A stretch of 64,000 nt of DNA, taken from NCBI GenBank assembly GCA_000277545.1, contig AKXM01000040.1:124001-188000 (forward strand), given 5' to 3'. Every line of letters starts with the position of its first letter. The stretch's first letter is position 1. Positions 1 through 9,736 of the stretch are shown here, one piece after another. The notes under the pieces were generated by a model. That model was given only the letters and a program-made list of their open reading frames with translations, was not told the origin of the DNA and searched no databases. Origin of the DNA: Enterobacter sp. Ag1. Lineage in GTDB: Bacteria > Pseudomonadota > Gammaproteobacteria > Enterobacterales > Enterobacteriaceae. The position numbers were made by a program, and so were the translations under genes.

Positions 1-734
1 CGGCGACGGGGTTCGACGATAAGGTGCCGGTGATGGGGGAGTCTTTTATTCAGTGGGTTATCGAGGACGACTTTATCAACGGTCGCCCGCCGCTTGAGAA
101 CGCTGGCGTCGAAATGGTGAAATCGGTGCTGCCCTATGAAGAGGCAAAAATTCGCATTCTGAACGCCAGTCACAGCTGCATTGCCTGGGCGGGGACGCTG
201 ACCGGGCTGAACTACATTGATGAAAGCACCGTGCAGCAGCCGATTAGGCAGATGGCATGGGACTACGTCACGGAGGATGTTATTCCTTCACTGTCGCCAA
301 GCCCGTTGGATCTGGCTGAGTATCGAGATGTGGTGCTGGCCCGCTTTAGCAATCCCTATATCAAAGACACCAACCAGCGCGTGGCGGCCGACGGCCTGTC
401 CAAGATCCCTGGCTTTATTACCCCTACGCTGATGGAGTGCTATCAGCGAGGTGAGGAGCCTGCGGCCACGGCGATTCTGCCCGCACTGTTCTTCCTCTTC
501 CTGCAGCGCTGGGCGCAAGGTCAACTGCCTTATGAGTACCAGGATGGCGTCATGCAGGACGACGCGATTCGGGCCTTGTTCGCCGCTCCTGAGCCGCTCA
601 AAGCCTTTGTCAGCGACGAAACTTTGTTTGCTGAACTCGCGCATTCCTCCGCTTTCCATGAGCTGATGGCGTGGACGGTCACTCGCCTTGAGGCGTGGAT
701 CAAGTCTCCTCAATCGCCTTTGGCAGCAGCTTAA
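1..734 (+). CDS. dalD: D-arabinitol 4-dehydrogenase, C-terminal part (5' end outside window)
   Basis: This is the C-terminal 243 residues of a long-chain mannitol dehydrogenase family enzyme; the reading frame is open from base 3, so the 5' half lies outside the window. The family signature of catalytic Lys, Asn and His is visible as [10 protein letters not shown] (Lys codon near position 147), followed by the helical C-terminal domain. In Klebsiella, DalD (about 455 residues) oxidises D-arabinitol to D-xylulose with NAD+. The assignment to arabinitol rather than mannitol or another polyol rests on the next two genes, a xylulokinase and a DalT-type transporter, in the same order as the Klebsiella dal operon. 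Only 9 bases separate it from the kinase gene, so the two are co-transcribed. Family is certain; substrate is inferred from context. Confidence 0.85.
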   Translation, partial: ATGFDDKVPVMGESFIQWVIEDDFINGRPPLENAGVEMVKSVLPYEEAKIRILNASHSCIAWAGTLTGLNYIDESTVQQPIRQMAWDYVTEDVIPSLSPSPLDLAEYRDVVLARFSNPYIKDTNQRVAADGLSKIPGFITPTLMECYQRGEEPAATAILPALFFLFLQRWAQGQLPYEYQDGVMQDDAIRALFAAPEPLKAFVSDETLFAELAHSSAFHELMAWTVTRLEAWIKSPQSPLAAA

Positions 735-743
735 GGAGGCGCT

Positions 744-2210
744 ATGTATCTTGGCATCGATATCGGCACCTCTGAACTAAAGGCTTTGCTGATTGACGGG
801 CAGGGTGAAATTTTAGGCTCTGCTCACGCGGCATTAACCGTTCAGCGCCCGCATCCGCACTGGGCGGAGCAGGATCCTGAGGCCTGGTGGCAGGCGACGC
901 AGCAGGTGGTCTCTACGCTGCGCCAGCAAATGCCTGATGCCTGGGCGAAAATTCGCGCTATTGGCTTGTCCGGGCAGATGCACGGCGCGGTGCTGCTGGA
1001 CGACCAGGGAAAAGTGCTGCGCCCCTGCATTCTGTGGAACGACACGCGCAGCGCCGAACAATGCGCTCGGCTCACGGCAGAACACCCTGAATTTCTGACC
1101 ATCAGCGGCAACCTGGTGATGCCCGGTTTTACCGCCCCGAAGCTACGCTGGGTGGCAGAGCACGAGCCGGAAATCTTTTCCCGCGTGGATAAGGTGCTGC
1201 TGCCGAAAGACTACCTGCGCTGGCGGCTGAGCGGCGCGTTCGTTTCTGACCCGTCGGACGCCGCCGGAACGCTGTGGCTGGACGTGGCAAAACGTGACTG
1301 GTCAGACAAACTGCTGGCGGCGACCGGACTAACCCGCAGCCAGATGCCGCGCCTGGTAGAGGGCAGCGAAGTCAGCGCCGTTTTACGTTCCGCCCTGGCG
1401 ACCGAGTGGGGGCTTAGCTCCGGCGTTAACATCGCCGGCGGCGGTGGCGATAATGCTACCTCGGCAGTGGGCGTTGGCGCGGTGAACAGCGGCGATGCGT
1501 TTATTTCGCTCGGCACGTCTGGCGTTATCTTCGTGGTAAACGACGAGCTGCAAACCCGCCCTGAATCCGGCGTGCATGCTTTTTGCCACGCTCTACCTCA
1601 GCGCTGGCACCAGATGAGCGTAATGCTCAGCGCCGCCAGCTGCCTGCGCTGGGTGTGCAATCTGCTGTCGGTCACCGAAAGCCAGCTTATGGAGGAAATG
1701 GCAGATCTGAGCGACGAGCAGAAAAAGCATGCGCCTGTTTTCCTGCCTTATCTGTCTGGGGAGCGCACGCCGCATAACGATGCTCACGCCATGGGGAGTT
1801 TCTTCGCACTCAACCATGAAACCAGCCGTGCCTTACTGGGGTATTCGGTGATTGAGGGCGTGACTTTTGGCCTGGCGGACGGCATGGCGGTGCTGGAGAC
1901 GTCCCGCAGCCAGATTACCCAATGCAGCCTGACCGGCGGAGGGGCGCGTAGCGCTATCTGGGCGCAGCTGATTGCCGACGTGCTGGATGTGCCGATTGTG
2001 ACCCATCCGGCGAGTTCCTCCGGAGCGCTCGGTGCTGCTCGCCTTGGCTGGTTGGCCGACGGCGGCGTAGAAGAAGTTGTTTGCCGCAAGCCTCCTGTTC
2101 AACAGCGCTTCACGCCGCGTAAAAAACTGCAAAGTGTGCTGCAGCAGCGGTTGTCCGTGTTCCATCTGCTTTACCAACAACAAAAAGCCGCTCGTAAGCT
2201 GCTGCCCTGA
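744..2210 (+). CDS. dalK: D-xylulose kinase of the D-arabinitol operon
   Basis: A 488-residue FGGY-family carbohydrate kinase, the length expected for xylulokinases (E. coli XylB 484, Klebsiella DalK about 487). The N-terminal phosphate-binding loop reads LGIDIGTSELKALLID, the GLSGQMHG segment follows near residue 75, and the catalytic aspartate sits in GGGGDNATSAVG (Asp about 236). It phosphorylates D-xylulose to xylulose 5-phosphate in the cytoplasm, the second step of D-arabinitol breakdown. A strong ribosome binding site (AAGGAGG) lies just upstream of the ATG. It could equally be labelled xylB; dalK is preferred because it lies between dalD and dalT. Confidence 0.9.
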   Translation: MYLGIDIGTSELKALLIDGQGEILGSAHAALTVQRPHPHWAEQDPEAWWQATQQVVSTLRQQMPDAWAKIRAIGLSGQMHGAVLLDDQGKVLRPCILWNDTRSAEQCARLTAEHPEFLTISGNLVMPGFTAPKLRWVAEHEPEIFSRVDKVLLPKDYLRWRLSGAFVSDPSDAAGTLWLDVAKRDWSDKLLAATGLTRSQMPRLVEGSEVSAVLRSALATEWGLSSGVNIAGGGGDNATSAVGVGAVNSGDAFISLGTSGVIFVVNDELQTRPESGVHAFCHALPQRWHQMSVMLSAASCLRWVCNLLSVTESQLMEEMADLSDEQKKHAPVFLPYLSGERTPHNDAHAMGSFFALNHETSRALLGYSVIEGVTFGLADGMAVLETSRSQITQCSLTGGGARSAIWAQLIADVLDVPIVTHPASSSGALGAARLGWLADGGVEEVVCRKPPVQQRFTPRKKLQSVLQQRLSVFHLLYQQQKAARKLLP

Positions 2211-2216
2211 CGGCCC

Positions 2217-2242
2217 TTCCGGCGGCCTCTCTGCCGCCGGAA
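2217..2242 (+). other. Intercistronic hairpin between dalK and dalT
   Basis: A perfect 10-bp inverted repeat (TTCCGGCGGC, 6-base loop, GCCGCCGGAA) fills most of the 60-base gap between dalK and dalT. No T-run follows, so it is not a standard terminator. It is more likely an mRNA stability or processing element that separates expression of the kinase and transporter. Confidence 0.6.
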
Positions 2243-2273
2243 ACCCCTGTACCCGTGAACGAGGAAGAGTGTG

Positions 2274-3551
2274 ATGCAATCTAAACACTACTGGTTTGGT
2301 TTACCTAAACATCTGCTGTGGGGATTTGTCGCCATCGCTATTTTTATGAGCGGCGATGGTTTCGAGATGGCGTTTTTGTCTAAACACATTACCGACATGG
2401 GCTTTACGCCCGCGGAATCAGCGATGGTGTTTACTCTGTATGGCCTTGCGGCAGGTCTGGCGGCCTGGGCTTCCGGCGTAGTCGCTGAGCTTATCACCCC
2501 GCAAAAAGCAATGCTGATTGGTTTTGTGACCTGGGTCGTGATGCATGCATTGTTTATGACGCTTGGCCTCGGGATGCGTAACTACCCGCTGATGCTTCTG
2601 TTTTACGGCATTCGCGGCCTGGCTTATCCGCTGTTTATCTACTCCTTCATGCTGATGTTGGTGCAGGTGGTACCGCGTGAGAGGCTGGCGGCGGCAACGG
2701 GCTGGTTCTGGGCGATGTACTCTATCGGCATCGGCGTGGTAGGGAGCTATCTGCCCAGCCTGACTATCCCGGCATTTGGCGAAACGGGGACGCTGTGGAT
2801 GGCCATTGCCTGGGTCACGGGCGGGGGGCTTATAGCCTTCTTCAGCCTGCGTAATGTGCCGGTTGACCGTTCGCGGGTTAATTTGCCGCTGAAAGAGAAA
2901 ATGACGGAGATGTCGCGGGCCGTGACCATTCTGTTCAGCAACCGTGACGTGTTTTACGCCTGTCTTATCCGCATTATTAACACGCTGTCGCTGTTTGGCT
3001 TTGCGATAGTGATGCCGCTGCTGTTTGTTGACCGTCTCGGTTTTACGATTTCAGAATGGCTGCAAATCTGGGCGGTGTTCTTCTTCGTCACCATTTTCAC
3101 CAATATCTTTTGGGGAATCATGGGGGAGTACATCGGCTGGATCCGCCAGGTTCGCTGGTTCGGCTGTTTAGGTATGGCGATCTCCAGCCTGACGTTTTAT
3201 TACCTGCCGGTGTGGGTGGGGCATAACTTCTGGGTGGCGCTGATCCCGGCGGTCATGCTCGGCACTTTTGTCGCGGCGTTTGTGCCGATGACGGCGGTGT
3301 TTCCAACCCTGGAGCCGCATCATCGCGGGGCGGCCATTTCCATCTATAATCTGTCGGCGGGGATGAGCAACTTTGTGGCACCGGCTATTGCGTCACTGAT
3401 CCTGCCGTTTTTCGACATTGTGGGCGTAGTTTGGGTGTACACCGGGCTGTATCTGTTCGCGGGCGTGCTGACGTTTATCATCAAAGTTCCGCAGCCGAAA
3501 CGGATGAAGGGTAAAGCTGACGCGGGGAAAATGAGCCCTGTAGAGCAGTAA
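2274..3551 (+). CDS. dalT: D-arabinitol transporter, major facilitator superfamily
   Basis: A 425-residue MFS permease with about 12 hydrophobic segments, matching the RbtT/DalT/CsbX polyol transporter family in length and sequence. The motif-A-like region after the second segment and the GLAYPLFIYSFMLM segment are typical. It should import D-arabinitol by proton symport for DalD and DalK. The ATG at 2274 is chosen over the GTG at 2271 because GAGGAAGAG lies at proper spacing upstream. It is the last gene of the operon and converges on yfcH, with a shared terminator between. The exact polyol is inferred from the operon. Confidence 0.87.
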   Translation: MQSKHYWFGLPKHLLWGFVAIAIFMSGDGFEMAFLSKHITDMGFTPAESAMVFTLYGLAAGLAAWASGVVAELITPQKAMLIGFVTWVVMHALFMTLGLGMRNYPLMLLFYGIRGLAYPLFIYSFMLMLVQVVPRERLAAATGWFWAMYSIGIGVVGSYLPSLTIPAFGETGTLWMAIAWVTGGGLIAFFSLRNVPVDRSRVNLPLKEKMTEMSRAVTILFSNRDVFYACLIRIINTLSLFGFAIVMPLLFVDRLGFTISEWLQIWAVFFFVTIFTNIFWGIMGEYIGWIRQVRWFGCLGMAISSLTFYYLPVWVGHNFWVALIPAVMLGTFVAAFVPMTAVFPTLEPHHRGAAISIYNLSAGMSNFVAPAIASLILPFFDIVGVVWVYTGLYLFAGVLTFIIKVPQPKRMKGKADAGKMSPVEQ

Positions 3552-3555
3552 AATG

Positions 3556-3583
3556 AAAAAGCCGGGGATAAACCCGGCTTTTT
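3556..3583. terminator. Bidirectional terminator between dalT and yfcH
   Basis: The inverted repeat AAAAAGCCGGG / CCCGGCTTTTT (GCCGGG 3561-3566, CCCGGC 3573-3578) has an A-run on one side and a T-run on the other. It can end transcription from dalT (plus) and from yfcH (minus). Confidence 0.9.
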
Positions 3584-3587
3584 GCCG

Positions 3588-4481
3588 TTAGCGAATCACA
3601 TCCGCCAGAGCTTCATCTAAATCAAACCAGCGGAAGCCAAAGCCGGATTCCTCAAGGCGTTTAGGCAGCGCCCGCTGCCCGCCGAGCACTAACACCGAAG
3701 ATTCCCCCATCAGAAGACGAATGGCCGTGGCCGGGGCGCGAAGTATCGCCGGGCGCTTGAGGGCATGGCCGAGAGCATGGGAAAACTGTTCGTTACGAAC
3801 CGGGTAAGGGGAAACCAGATTAAACGGCCCGCGCAGGTCGTTATCCAGCAGCCAGAGAATGCCGTTTACCATATCGTCGATGTGGATCCACGCCAGATAC
3901 TGCCTGCCATTGCCGATGGGGCCGCCGAGCCCCAGCCGGAACAGCGGCAGCATTTTGGCCAGAATTCCGCCTTTGGGGGCTAAAACAACGCCGGTACGTA
4001 ACAGGCAAACTCGCGTCTTTTCACTTTGCGCACCACAGGCGATTTGCTCCCAGCGGGCGCAAAGTTTGTGGGTAAATTCGTTGTGGGGAGGTTCGTCTTC
4101 GGTAACGACCACTTCGCCAAGGTCGCCGTAATAGCCGGTGGCTGACCCGGAAATGAAGACTTTGGGCGGCTGCTGGCTGGCTTTAAACAGCTCGACCAGC
4201 CGCTCGGTGATTTGCCAGCGGCTCTGGCACAGGCGCTGCTTTTGGTCCTCGCTCCAGCGCTTATCGGCGATCGGCTCCCCGGCCAGGTTGATGACCGCGT
4301 CAAAGGCGTCGAGATTCTGTAAGCCGTCGAGTCCTTTGAGCAGTACGACGCGATTATTCAGCCGCTTGCGGGCCTTTTCCGGCTCACGTGTGACGACCGA
4401 AACAGTATGGCCCAGCTCGAGCAGGCGAGCTGTCAGGTGGCGGCCAATCAGCCCGCTGCCGCCGGTAATCAGGATCTCCAT
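3588..4481 (-). CDS. yfcH: Epimerase-family protein YfcH (TIGR01777)
   Basis: A 297-residue extended short-chain dehydrogenase-like protein with the N-terminal nucleotide-binding motif [17 protein letters not shown] and a C-terminal domain of the TIGR01777 (SulA/YfcH) family. E. coli YfcH has the same length. The family binds NADP(H), but its substrate is not established. The start follows a good ribosome binding site (GGGAGGAAAG). It lies next to folX and yfcG as in E. coli; here the dal operon has been placed on its 3' side. Confidence 0.93.
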   Translation of the reverse strand: MEILITGGSGLIGRHLTARLLELGHTVSVVTREPEKARKRLNNRVVLLKGLDGLQNLDAFDAVINLAGEPIADKRWSEDQKQRLCQSRWQITERLVELFKASQQPPKVFISGSATGYYGDLGEVVVTEDEPPHNEFTHKLCARWEQIACGAQSEKTRVCLLRTGVVLAPKGGILAKMLPLFRLGLGGPIGNGRQYLAWIHIDDMVNGILWLLDNDLRGPFNLVSPYPVRNEQFSHALGHALKRPAILRAPATAIRLLMGESSVLVLGGQRALPKRLEESGFGFRWFDLDEALADVIR

Positions 4482-4504
4482 ACTTTCCTCCCACCTGGAC
4501 GCGC

Positions 4505-4873
4505 TTATCGCCGCCAGCTCAGGGTCATGGATACCGAGTCGGCGTAGCGGAGCGCGTGAAGTTTATCGATCTCTACTTCAGCATATGTCACCCACGGGTG
4601 GGCGCATGCGATGTTCAGCACATCCTGAGTTAATTTTTCCAGCAGGGAGAAGCGGTTATTCTCAACCAGCTGGATGATGTCTTTGGTCACGGTGCGGTAG
4701 TTCAGCGCGTCGTTGATGTCTTCACTCTCCCTGGCTTTGCCCGCTGGGTAGTGGAGAGCGACGTTAATCACGACATCCTGCCGGTTGGCGATCTCTTCTT
4801 CTTTGATACCAATAAAAGTCCGCAGGCGCAGGTTTTTAATGCGAATAATGGCGTCTGGTTGCATGGATGACAT
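4505..4873 (-). CDS. folX: Dihydroneopterin triphosphate 2'-epimerase
   Basis: A 122-residue tunnelling-fold pterin enzyme close to E. coli FolX throughout (for example [18 protein letters not shown] and [20 protein letters not shown]). It epimerises 7,8-dihydroneopterin triphosphate to dihydromonapterin triphosphate, feeding tetrahydromonapterin synthesis. The ATG at 4873 has AAGGAA six bases upstream; the internal ATG at 4864 would give a protein closer to the E. coli N-terminus but lacks its own good ribosome binding site. It lies 23 bases upstream of yfcH on the same strand. Confidence 0.95.
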   Translation of the reverse strand: MSSMQPDAIIRIKNLRLRTFIGIKEEEIANRQDVVINVALHYPAGKARESEDINDALNYRTVTKDIIQLVENNRFSLLEKLTQDVLNIACAHPWVTYAEVEIDKLHALRYADSVSMTLSWRR

Positions 4874-4941
4874 TGCAGGTTCCTTATTAGTCTTTTCCCG
4901 CCACAGGATACACCAGCGCGGGAAAAAACCTGAACCGGGGA

Positions 4942-5571
4942 TTATCCCTTCTCTGCCCGCTGATAAGCCTTCACGGTGGCAGGCCGGGTGCGGATCCGCT
5001 CAAACCAGTTCCTAACCGCCGGGAAATTGGCGAGGTCAACGCGCTGGCGCTCATGGGACACCACCCAGGGATAAGTCGCGATGTCCGCAATGCTGTAATC
5101 GTGGCCGCCAAGCCACGGGGCTTTCTCCAGCTGTTTATTGAGTACGCCGTAAAGACGCTGGGTTTCAACCTGGTAGCGCTCGATAGCATAAGGGACGGGC
5201 TGCGGAGCAAAGTGGTTGAAATGGTGATTCTGGCCCAGCATCGGGCCGAAGCCGCCGACCTGCCAGAAAAGCCACTGCAGCGTGGCATGGCGGGCGCGCA
5301 GTTCTTTGCTGAGGAGTAACCCGGTTTTATCCGCCAGATAAAGCAAAATTTCGCCGGACTCAAAGAGACTTAAAGGCTCGCCGCCGTCGGCCGGTTTGTT
5401 ATCCACGATGGCAGGAATTTTGTTATTCGGCGAGATAGCCAAAAAATCCGGGCGAAACTGTTCGCCTTTGCCGATATCGACCCGGTGGATTTTGTACTCC
5501 AGGCCGGTCTCTTCCAGAAACAGGGTAATTTTATGGCCGTTTGGGGTAGGCGCATAATAAAGTTCGATCAT
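4942..5571 (-). CDS. yfcG: GSH-dependent disulfide bond oxidoreductase YfcG
   Basis: A 209-residue nu-class glutathione transferase homologue. The N-terminal thioredoxin-like domain starts [21 protein letters not shown], retaining the Thr/Asn region used by E. coli YfcG to bind glutathione; SLFESG near residue 66 is the glutathione gamma-glutamyl contact. The C-terminal all-helical domain keeps [23 protein letters not shown]. coli YfcG reduces disulfides with glutathione. The start at 5571 follows GGAG and matches the family; a longer open frame upstream to 5643 is not supported. It diverges from yfcF, another GST-like gene. Confidence 0.94.
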   Translation of the reverse strand: MIELYYAPTPNGHKITLFLEETGLEYKIHRVDIGKGEQFRPDFLAISPNNKIPAIVDNKPADGGEPLSLFESGEILLYLADKTGLLLSKELRARHATLQWLFWQVGGFGPMLGQNHHFNHFAPQPVPYAIERYQVETQRLYGVLNKQLEKAPWLGGHDYSIADIATYPWVVSHERQRVDLANFPAVRNWFERIRTRPATVKAYQRAEKG

Positions 5572-5695
5572 GGTCACTCCAGGGGTTAGTCCATTTTGGC
5601 AAATGTTTCGAGTATAGAAGTTATTGCTATTTCTGCACCGCAATGGTGCGTTTTAAGCGGATGACAAAACGCTTTTTTCGCTCTATGTTCAATAA

Positions 5696-6367
<672 letters not shown>

Positions 6368-6424
6368 TAGCGGGCGGGGAATTCGTTATCATTGGCGGAT
6401 TGTCATTACTGGAGCCAGGGATAA

Positions 6425-6976
6425 ATGAAACTGATGTTTGCTTCGGACCTTCACGGTTCGCTACCCGCTACGGAAAAAGTCCTGGAACGTTTTGCACACA
6501 GCGGCGCGAAATGGCTGGTTATTCTGGGCGACTTACTGAATCACGGTCCTCGGAACGCGTTGCCCGAAGGCTATAATCCTCCGGCGGTGGCGCAGTGCCT
6601 GAATAGCGTTGCCGATAAGATTATCGCGGTGCGCGGAAACTGCGACAGCGAAGTGGACCAGATGCTGCTCCAGTTTCCGATTACCGCGCCCTGGCAGCAG
6701 GTTTTGCTGGCGGAGCAGCGGCTTTTTCTGACCCACGGGCATCTTTATCATCCTGGGCATTTGCCGCCGCTGTCCGCTGGCGATGTTCTGATTTTCGGCC
6801 ATACGCATCTTCCGGTTGCAGAAAAGCACGAACAGATCTATTTGTTTAATCCAGGCTCTGTCAGCATACCGAAGGGCGGTTTTGAGGCCAGTTACGGGAT
6901 GCTGGATGATGGTGTTCTGACCGTTCGCACGCTGGAGAGTGATGGGGTTATTGCACAGGTGCGTATTACCCCGTAA
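6425..6976 (+). CDS. yfcE: Phosphodiesterase YfcE
   Basis: A 183-residue calcineurin-like metallophosphoesterase. Metal-binding motifs are visible in order: SDLHGS (residues 7-12), GDLLNHGPRN, RGNCDSE, THGH and FGHTHLP, ending with NPGSVSIPKGG. E. coli YfcE is a Mn2+-dependent phosphodiesterase on artificial substrates; its physiological substrate is unknown. It lies 57 bases downstream of yfcF and upstream of yfcD, as in E. coli. Confidence 0.95.
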   Translation: MKLMFASDLHGSLPATEKVLERFAHSGAKWLVILGDLLNHGPRNALPEGYNPPAVAQCLNSVADKIIAVRGNCDSEVDQMLLQFPITAPWQQVLLAEQRLFLTHGHLYHPGHLPPLSAGDVLIFGHTHLPVAEKHEQIYLFNPGSVSIPKGGFEASYGMLDDGVLTVRTLESDGVIAQVRITP

Positions 6977-7034
6977 CGTTGACAGGTTAATCCAATAACG
7001 CGCCGTAAGAGCGCCCCTGAATAAGGTTTCCCTG

Positions 7035-7577
7035 ATGGTGGAACAGAGTCATTTTGTCGGCACGGAATGGGTAGATATTGTTAATGAGGACAATGAGGTC
7101 ATCGCACAGGCAAGCCGCGAGCAAATGCGTGCGCAGCGGCTGCGTCATCGCGCGACCTATATTGTTGTTCACGATGGTATGGGCAAAATTCTGGTGCAGC
7201 GTCGCACCGAAATTAAAGACTTCATGCCGGGCATGCTGGATGCTACCGCAGGCGGCGTAGTACAGGCGGATGAACAAATGCTCGAGTCAGCTCGCCGCGA
7301 GGCGGAAGAAGAGCTGGGTATTGCCGGCGTGCCGTTCGCGGAACACGGGCAGTTCTACTTCGAAGACGATAGCTGCCGCGTTTGGGGCGGGCTTTTTAGC
7401 TGCGTGTCCCACGGGCCTTTCGCGCTGCAGGAAGAAGAAGTCAGCGAAGTGAGCTGGATGTCCCCGGAAGAGATCACCGCGCGCTGTGACGAATTTACCC
7501 CTGATTCGCTGAAGGCGCTGGCGCTGTGGATGACCCGCAACGCCAAAAACGAGTCACACAGCGAAGAAAGCGAGTAA
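7035..7577 (+). CDS. yfcD: Nudix hydrolase YfcD
   Basis: A 180-residue Nudix hydrolase with a complete Nudix box (GGVVQADEQ ... [10 protein letters not shown], residues about 75-97). The length and sequence match E. coli YfcD. The family relates to isopentenyl-diphosphate isomerase-like Nudix proteins, but no firm substrate is known to me. The ATG at 7035 begins [18 protein letters not shown]. It is the last gene of the conserved yfcF-E-D run; downstream the order diverges from E. coli (no yfcC). Confidence 0.94.
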   Translation: MVEQSHFVGTEWVDIVNEDNEVIAQASREQMRAQRLRHRATYIVVHDGMGKILVQRRTEIKDFMPGMLDATAGGVVQADEQMLESARREAEEELGIAGVPFAEHGQFYFEDDSCRVWGGLFSCVSHGPFALQEEEVSEVSWMSPEEITARCDEFTPDSLKALALWMTRNAKNESHSEESE

Positions 7578-7582
7578 TTGTT

Positions 7583-7631
7583 GGCCCTCACCCCGATCCT
7601 TTTCCAGCCAGGAGGGGACCTGGGTGAGGGA
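7583..7631. repeat. G/C-rich intergenic palindromic repeat, copy 1
   Basis: CCCTCACCC (7585-7593) pairs with GGGTGAGGG (7622-7630) around an interior containing GGAGGGGACC. The element sits between the converging yfcD and LacI-type genes. It shares its CCCTCACCC/GGGTGAGGG arms with the copies at 20388 and 29814. It may serve as a bidirectional transcription end as well. Confidence 0.65.
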
Positions 7632-7634
7632 AAA

Positions 7635-8654
7635 TCAGCAGCTCTCCCGCATACACAGCGATGACGCGATAGTCGGGCTTCTGTCCCATTCTTCTTCGTT
7701 AATTCTTGCCAACAGCGCTCGCCCGGCTTCAATCCCAATCTTACGATGCGGTACCGCAATGGTGGTCAGCGCTGGCTGGCACACGCGGCTCACGTCGCTG
7801 TCGCCAAACCCGACGATGGCTAAGTCGTCAGGCACTTTGATGCGCCTGCGCTGGCATTCGTACAGCGCGCCGCAGGCCAGCTCATCCGACACGCAAACCA
7901 GCGCATCCAGCTCCGGCCAGGCCAGCAAAAACTCGGGTAGCTGTGCGGCCCCGGTGGAGAAATTCGGCGGCGCGGCAGCGTTGATCACCCTGTTGGGCGA
8001 CATATGGTGGCGCAGCATCGCTTTGTACCAGCCTTGAAGGTGCTGCTGGAAAATCCACTGTTCCTGGTTCGCGCACAGTAGCCCGATATTCTGATAGCCC
8101 CGATGGATGAGCATTTCCGTCAGTTCAAACATGGCGGCGACGTTATCAATGCCGATGTTCATGTCCAGCGGATCGGCGCGGGTGGCACCGATTTCGAGCA
8201 CAGGAATGCTGGCGTGTTTCAGCCAGCCTCGCACCGTGTCGCTGTGTTCCACGCTCAGTAGGATCGCCGCGGCAATATTGGACGCCAGTAGGGTTTCCAG
8301 CAGCTTCTCCTCCTGCTCCAGCCGGTGCTGGGATTCTGCCAGGACTATCTGATACCCCGCAGGCTGCAGCACCTGCTGCAGGCCGGCAAACATTTCACTG
8401 CAGCCGGATTCTGCCAGGCTTGGGACCACCATTGCAATGGTGTACGAGGAGGCGGAGGCCAGCGCGCTTGCCGCAAGGTTGGGCATATAACCCAGCTCGG
8501 AAACCGCCGCTTCGATTTTTTCGCGTAATTTGTCGGAAACCTGCTCCGGGGTTCTTAGCGCTCGCGAAACGGTCATAGTACCAACTCCGGCGAGCTGAGC
8601 CACATCTGCAAGCGTCACCTTACCGGTACTTCGCCGCTTTCGGGTTATGGACAT
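7635..8654 (-). CDS. LacI/GalR-family regulator of the PTS-transketolase operon
   Basis: A 339-residue LacI-family protein. The N-terminal helix-turn-helix is VTLADVAQLAGVGTMTVSRAL (residues about 14-34), followed by the hinge helix (PNLAASALAS) and a periplasmic-binding-protein-like effector domain. The RKRRSTGKVTL start and 'GVGTMTVSRALRTPEQVS' recall the GntR (gluconate) branch of the family. It is transcribed divergently from the PTS genes at 8911. Perfect and near-perfect palindromes with a central GATAGCGCTATC lie between them, so it most likely represses that operon until the sugar or its phosphate is present. The effector is unknown. Confidence 0.9.
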   Translation of the reverse strand: MSITRKRRSTGKVTLADVAQLAGVGTMTVSRALRTPEQVSDKLREKIEAAVSELGYMPNLAASALASASSYTIAMVVPSLAESGCSEMFAGLQQVLQPAGYQIVLAESQHRLEQEEKLLETLLASNIAAAILLSVEHSDTVRGWLKHASIPVLEIGATRADPLDMNIGIDNVAAMFELTEMLIHRGYQNIGLLCANQEQWIFQQHLQGWYKAMLRHHMSPNRVINAAAPPNFSTGAAQLPEFLLAWPELDALVCVSDELACGALYECQRRRIKVPDDLAIVGFGDSDVSRVCQPALTTIAVPHRKIGIEAGRALLARINEEEWDRSPTIASSLCMRESC

Positions 8655-8783
8655 TGTGATTCCTGATTCTCGACCTGAAAAACGCCAGGCTGACGTTGGC
8701 CCCTGAAAACGAAGGGGAAATATCGCTCAAGTATACGCCTGAAATCGTGCGCCTAAATGCGATTTAACACAATGATTGCAATT

Positions 8784-8797
8784 TGATAGCGCTATCA
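8784..8797. promoter_or_regulatory. Operator 1 for the LacI-type regulator
   Basis: TGATAGCGCTATCA is a perfect 14-bp palindrome with the central CG typical of LacI-family operators, in the divergent gap between the regulator and PTS IIA genes. Assignment to this regulator is inferred from position and family. Confidence 0.75.
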
Positions 8798-8818
8798 CAA
8801 AATCGAGTGATAGTTATT

Positions 8819-8832
8819 GGTAGCGCTATCTT
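8819..8832. promoter_or_regulatory. Operator 2 for the LacI-type regulator
   Basis: GGTAGCGCTATCTT repeats the core TAGCGCTATC of operator 1 with its centre 34 bp away, about three helical turns. Such phased pairs allow one tetramer to bind both sites. It abuts the CRP-like site, so repression and activation may compete. Confidence 0.65.
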
Positions 8833-8848
8833 TGTGATATCAATCACA
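8833..8848. promoter_or_regulatory. CRP-cAMP binding site upstream of the PTS operon
   Basis: TGTGA-TATCAA-TCACA has both consensus CRP half-sites with the standard 6-base spacer. It lies 63 bases upstream of the GTG start of the IIA gene. If a start point lies near 8880-8882 (AATAAA at 8868-8873 as a weak -10), the site would be at about -41, a class II arrangement. The start point is inferred only. Confidence 0.75.
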
Positions 8849-8910
8849 GTTAAACCCAGGGCCGTTGAATAAAGTTTGCCCATCATCAATGTCGATTTCG
8901 AGAGGTTATC

Positions 8911-9354
8911 GTGCTCAACCAATGGCTGCATCCGCAGACTATTCAGCTTCAGGACGAGGTCGCAAACTGGCAGCAGGCGCTGGAGATTAGCGCCCGGCCG
9001 CTGCTGGACGCGGGGATTATTGCCCCTCATTACCTGACGGCTATTATGCAGCAGCACCAGAAGCTTGGGCCGTACTATGTGCTGGCACCGGGCCTGGCGA
9101 TGCCGCATGCGCGTCCGGAAGAGGGCGCGACCGGGCTTGGCCTGTCGCTGCTGAAGCTGAAGCGGGGCGTGAGCTTTCATTCTGAGGGGAACGACCCGGT
9201 GGACGTCATTATTATGCTGGCGGCCCCGGACAGCCATAGCCATATTGAAATGATTTCTGCGCTCGCTGAGCTATTTTCCAGCGACGAGGACATGGCGTTA
9301 CTGCATCAGGCCAATAACCTGGAGGAAATACAAAAAATCATTAATCGATTCTAA
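8911..9354 (+). CDS. PTS sugar transporter subunit IIA (ascorbate/UlaC-SgaA type)
   Basis: A 147-residue EIIA domain protein of the mannitol-fructose/Ula superfamily. The phosphorylated histidine is in GLAMPHARPEEG (His about 66), and the C-terminal segment DSHSHIEMISALAELF is characteristic. It would accept phosphate from HPr and pass it to the IIB protein encoded next. A GTG start is preceded by GAGAGG. It is the first gene of a five-gene run (IIA, IIB, IIC, transketolase N and C) with no isomerase or epimerase gene. The substrate is not known; L-ascorbate is only the type substrate of the family. Confidence 0.88.
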   Translation: MLNQWLHPQTIQLQDEVANWQQALEISARPLLDAGIIAPHYLTAIMQQHQKLGPYYVLAPGLAMPHARPEEGATGLGLSLLKLKRGVSFHSEGNDPVDVIIMLAAPDSHSHIEMISALAELFSSDEDMALLHQANNLEEIQKIINRF

Positions 9355-9386
9355 TTTTTTAATTTAACACCATAGGTTTTTACGTT

Positions 9387-9400
9387 GCATTGAAAAATGC
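9387..9400 (+). other. Hairpin upstream of the PTS IIB gene
   Basis: GCATT-GAAA-AATGC (extendable to nine pairs with G-U wobble) lies in the 85-base gap between the IIA and IIB genes. A GNRA-type loop and the absence of a T-run suggest an RNA stability or processing structure, possibly setting different IIA and IIB/IIC levels. Confidence 0.4.
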
Positions 9401-9439
9401 GATGCGCTCTTACTCTACTAAAAATATAAGGTACACAAA

Positions 9440-9712
9440 ATGAAGATAATGGCAATCTGCGGTTCCGGCCTCGGCAGTAGTTTTATGGTCGAAATGAATA
9501 TTAAAAAGGTGCTTAAAAAACTCAATATTGAGGCAGAGGTTGAACACTCGGATTTATCTTCCGCCACGCCGGACGCGGCGGATGTGTTTGTGATGGCGAA
9601 AGATATTGCCGCCAGCGCGCGCCTGCCGGATAGCCAACTGGTGGTGATCAACAACATCATCGATATCAATGAGCTGGAAAATAAGCTGAGCGCTTATTTC
9701 GCCGGTCGTTAA
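9440..9712 (+). CDS. PTS sugar transporter subunit IIB (lactate/ascorbate type)
   Basis: A 90-residue EIIB protein. The phosphocysteine is Cys7 in MAICGSGLGSSFMVEMNIK, the typical P-loop of the UlaB/SgaB class. It carries phosphate from the IIA protein to the sugar bound by the membrane IIC protein. The small size equals that of free-standing UlaB-type proteins. Confidence 0.9.
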   Translation: MKIMAICGSGLGSSFMVEMNIKKVLKKLNIEAEVEHSDLSSATPDAADVFVMAKDIAASARLPDSQLVVINNIIDINELENKLSAYFAGR

Positions 9713-9736
9713 TCATAATAATAAGCGGAGGCGGAT

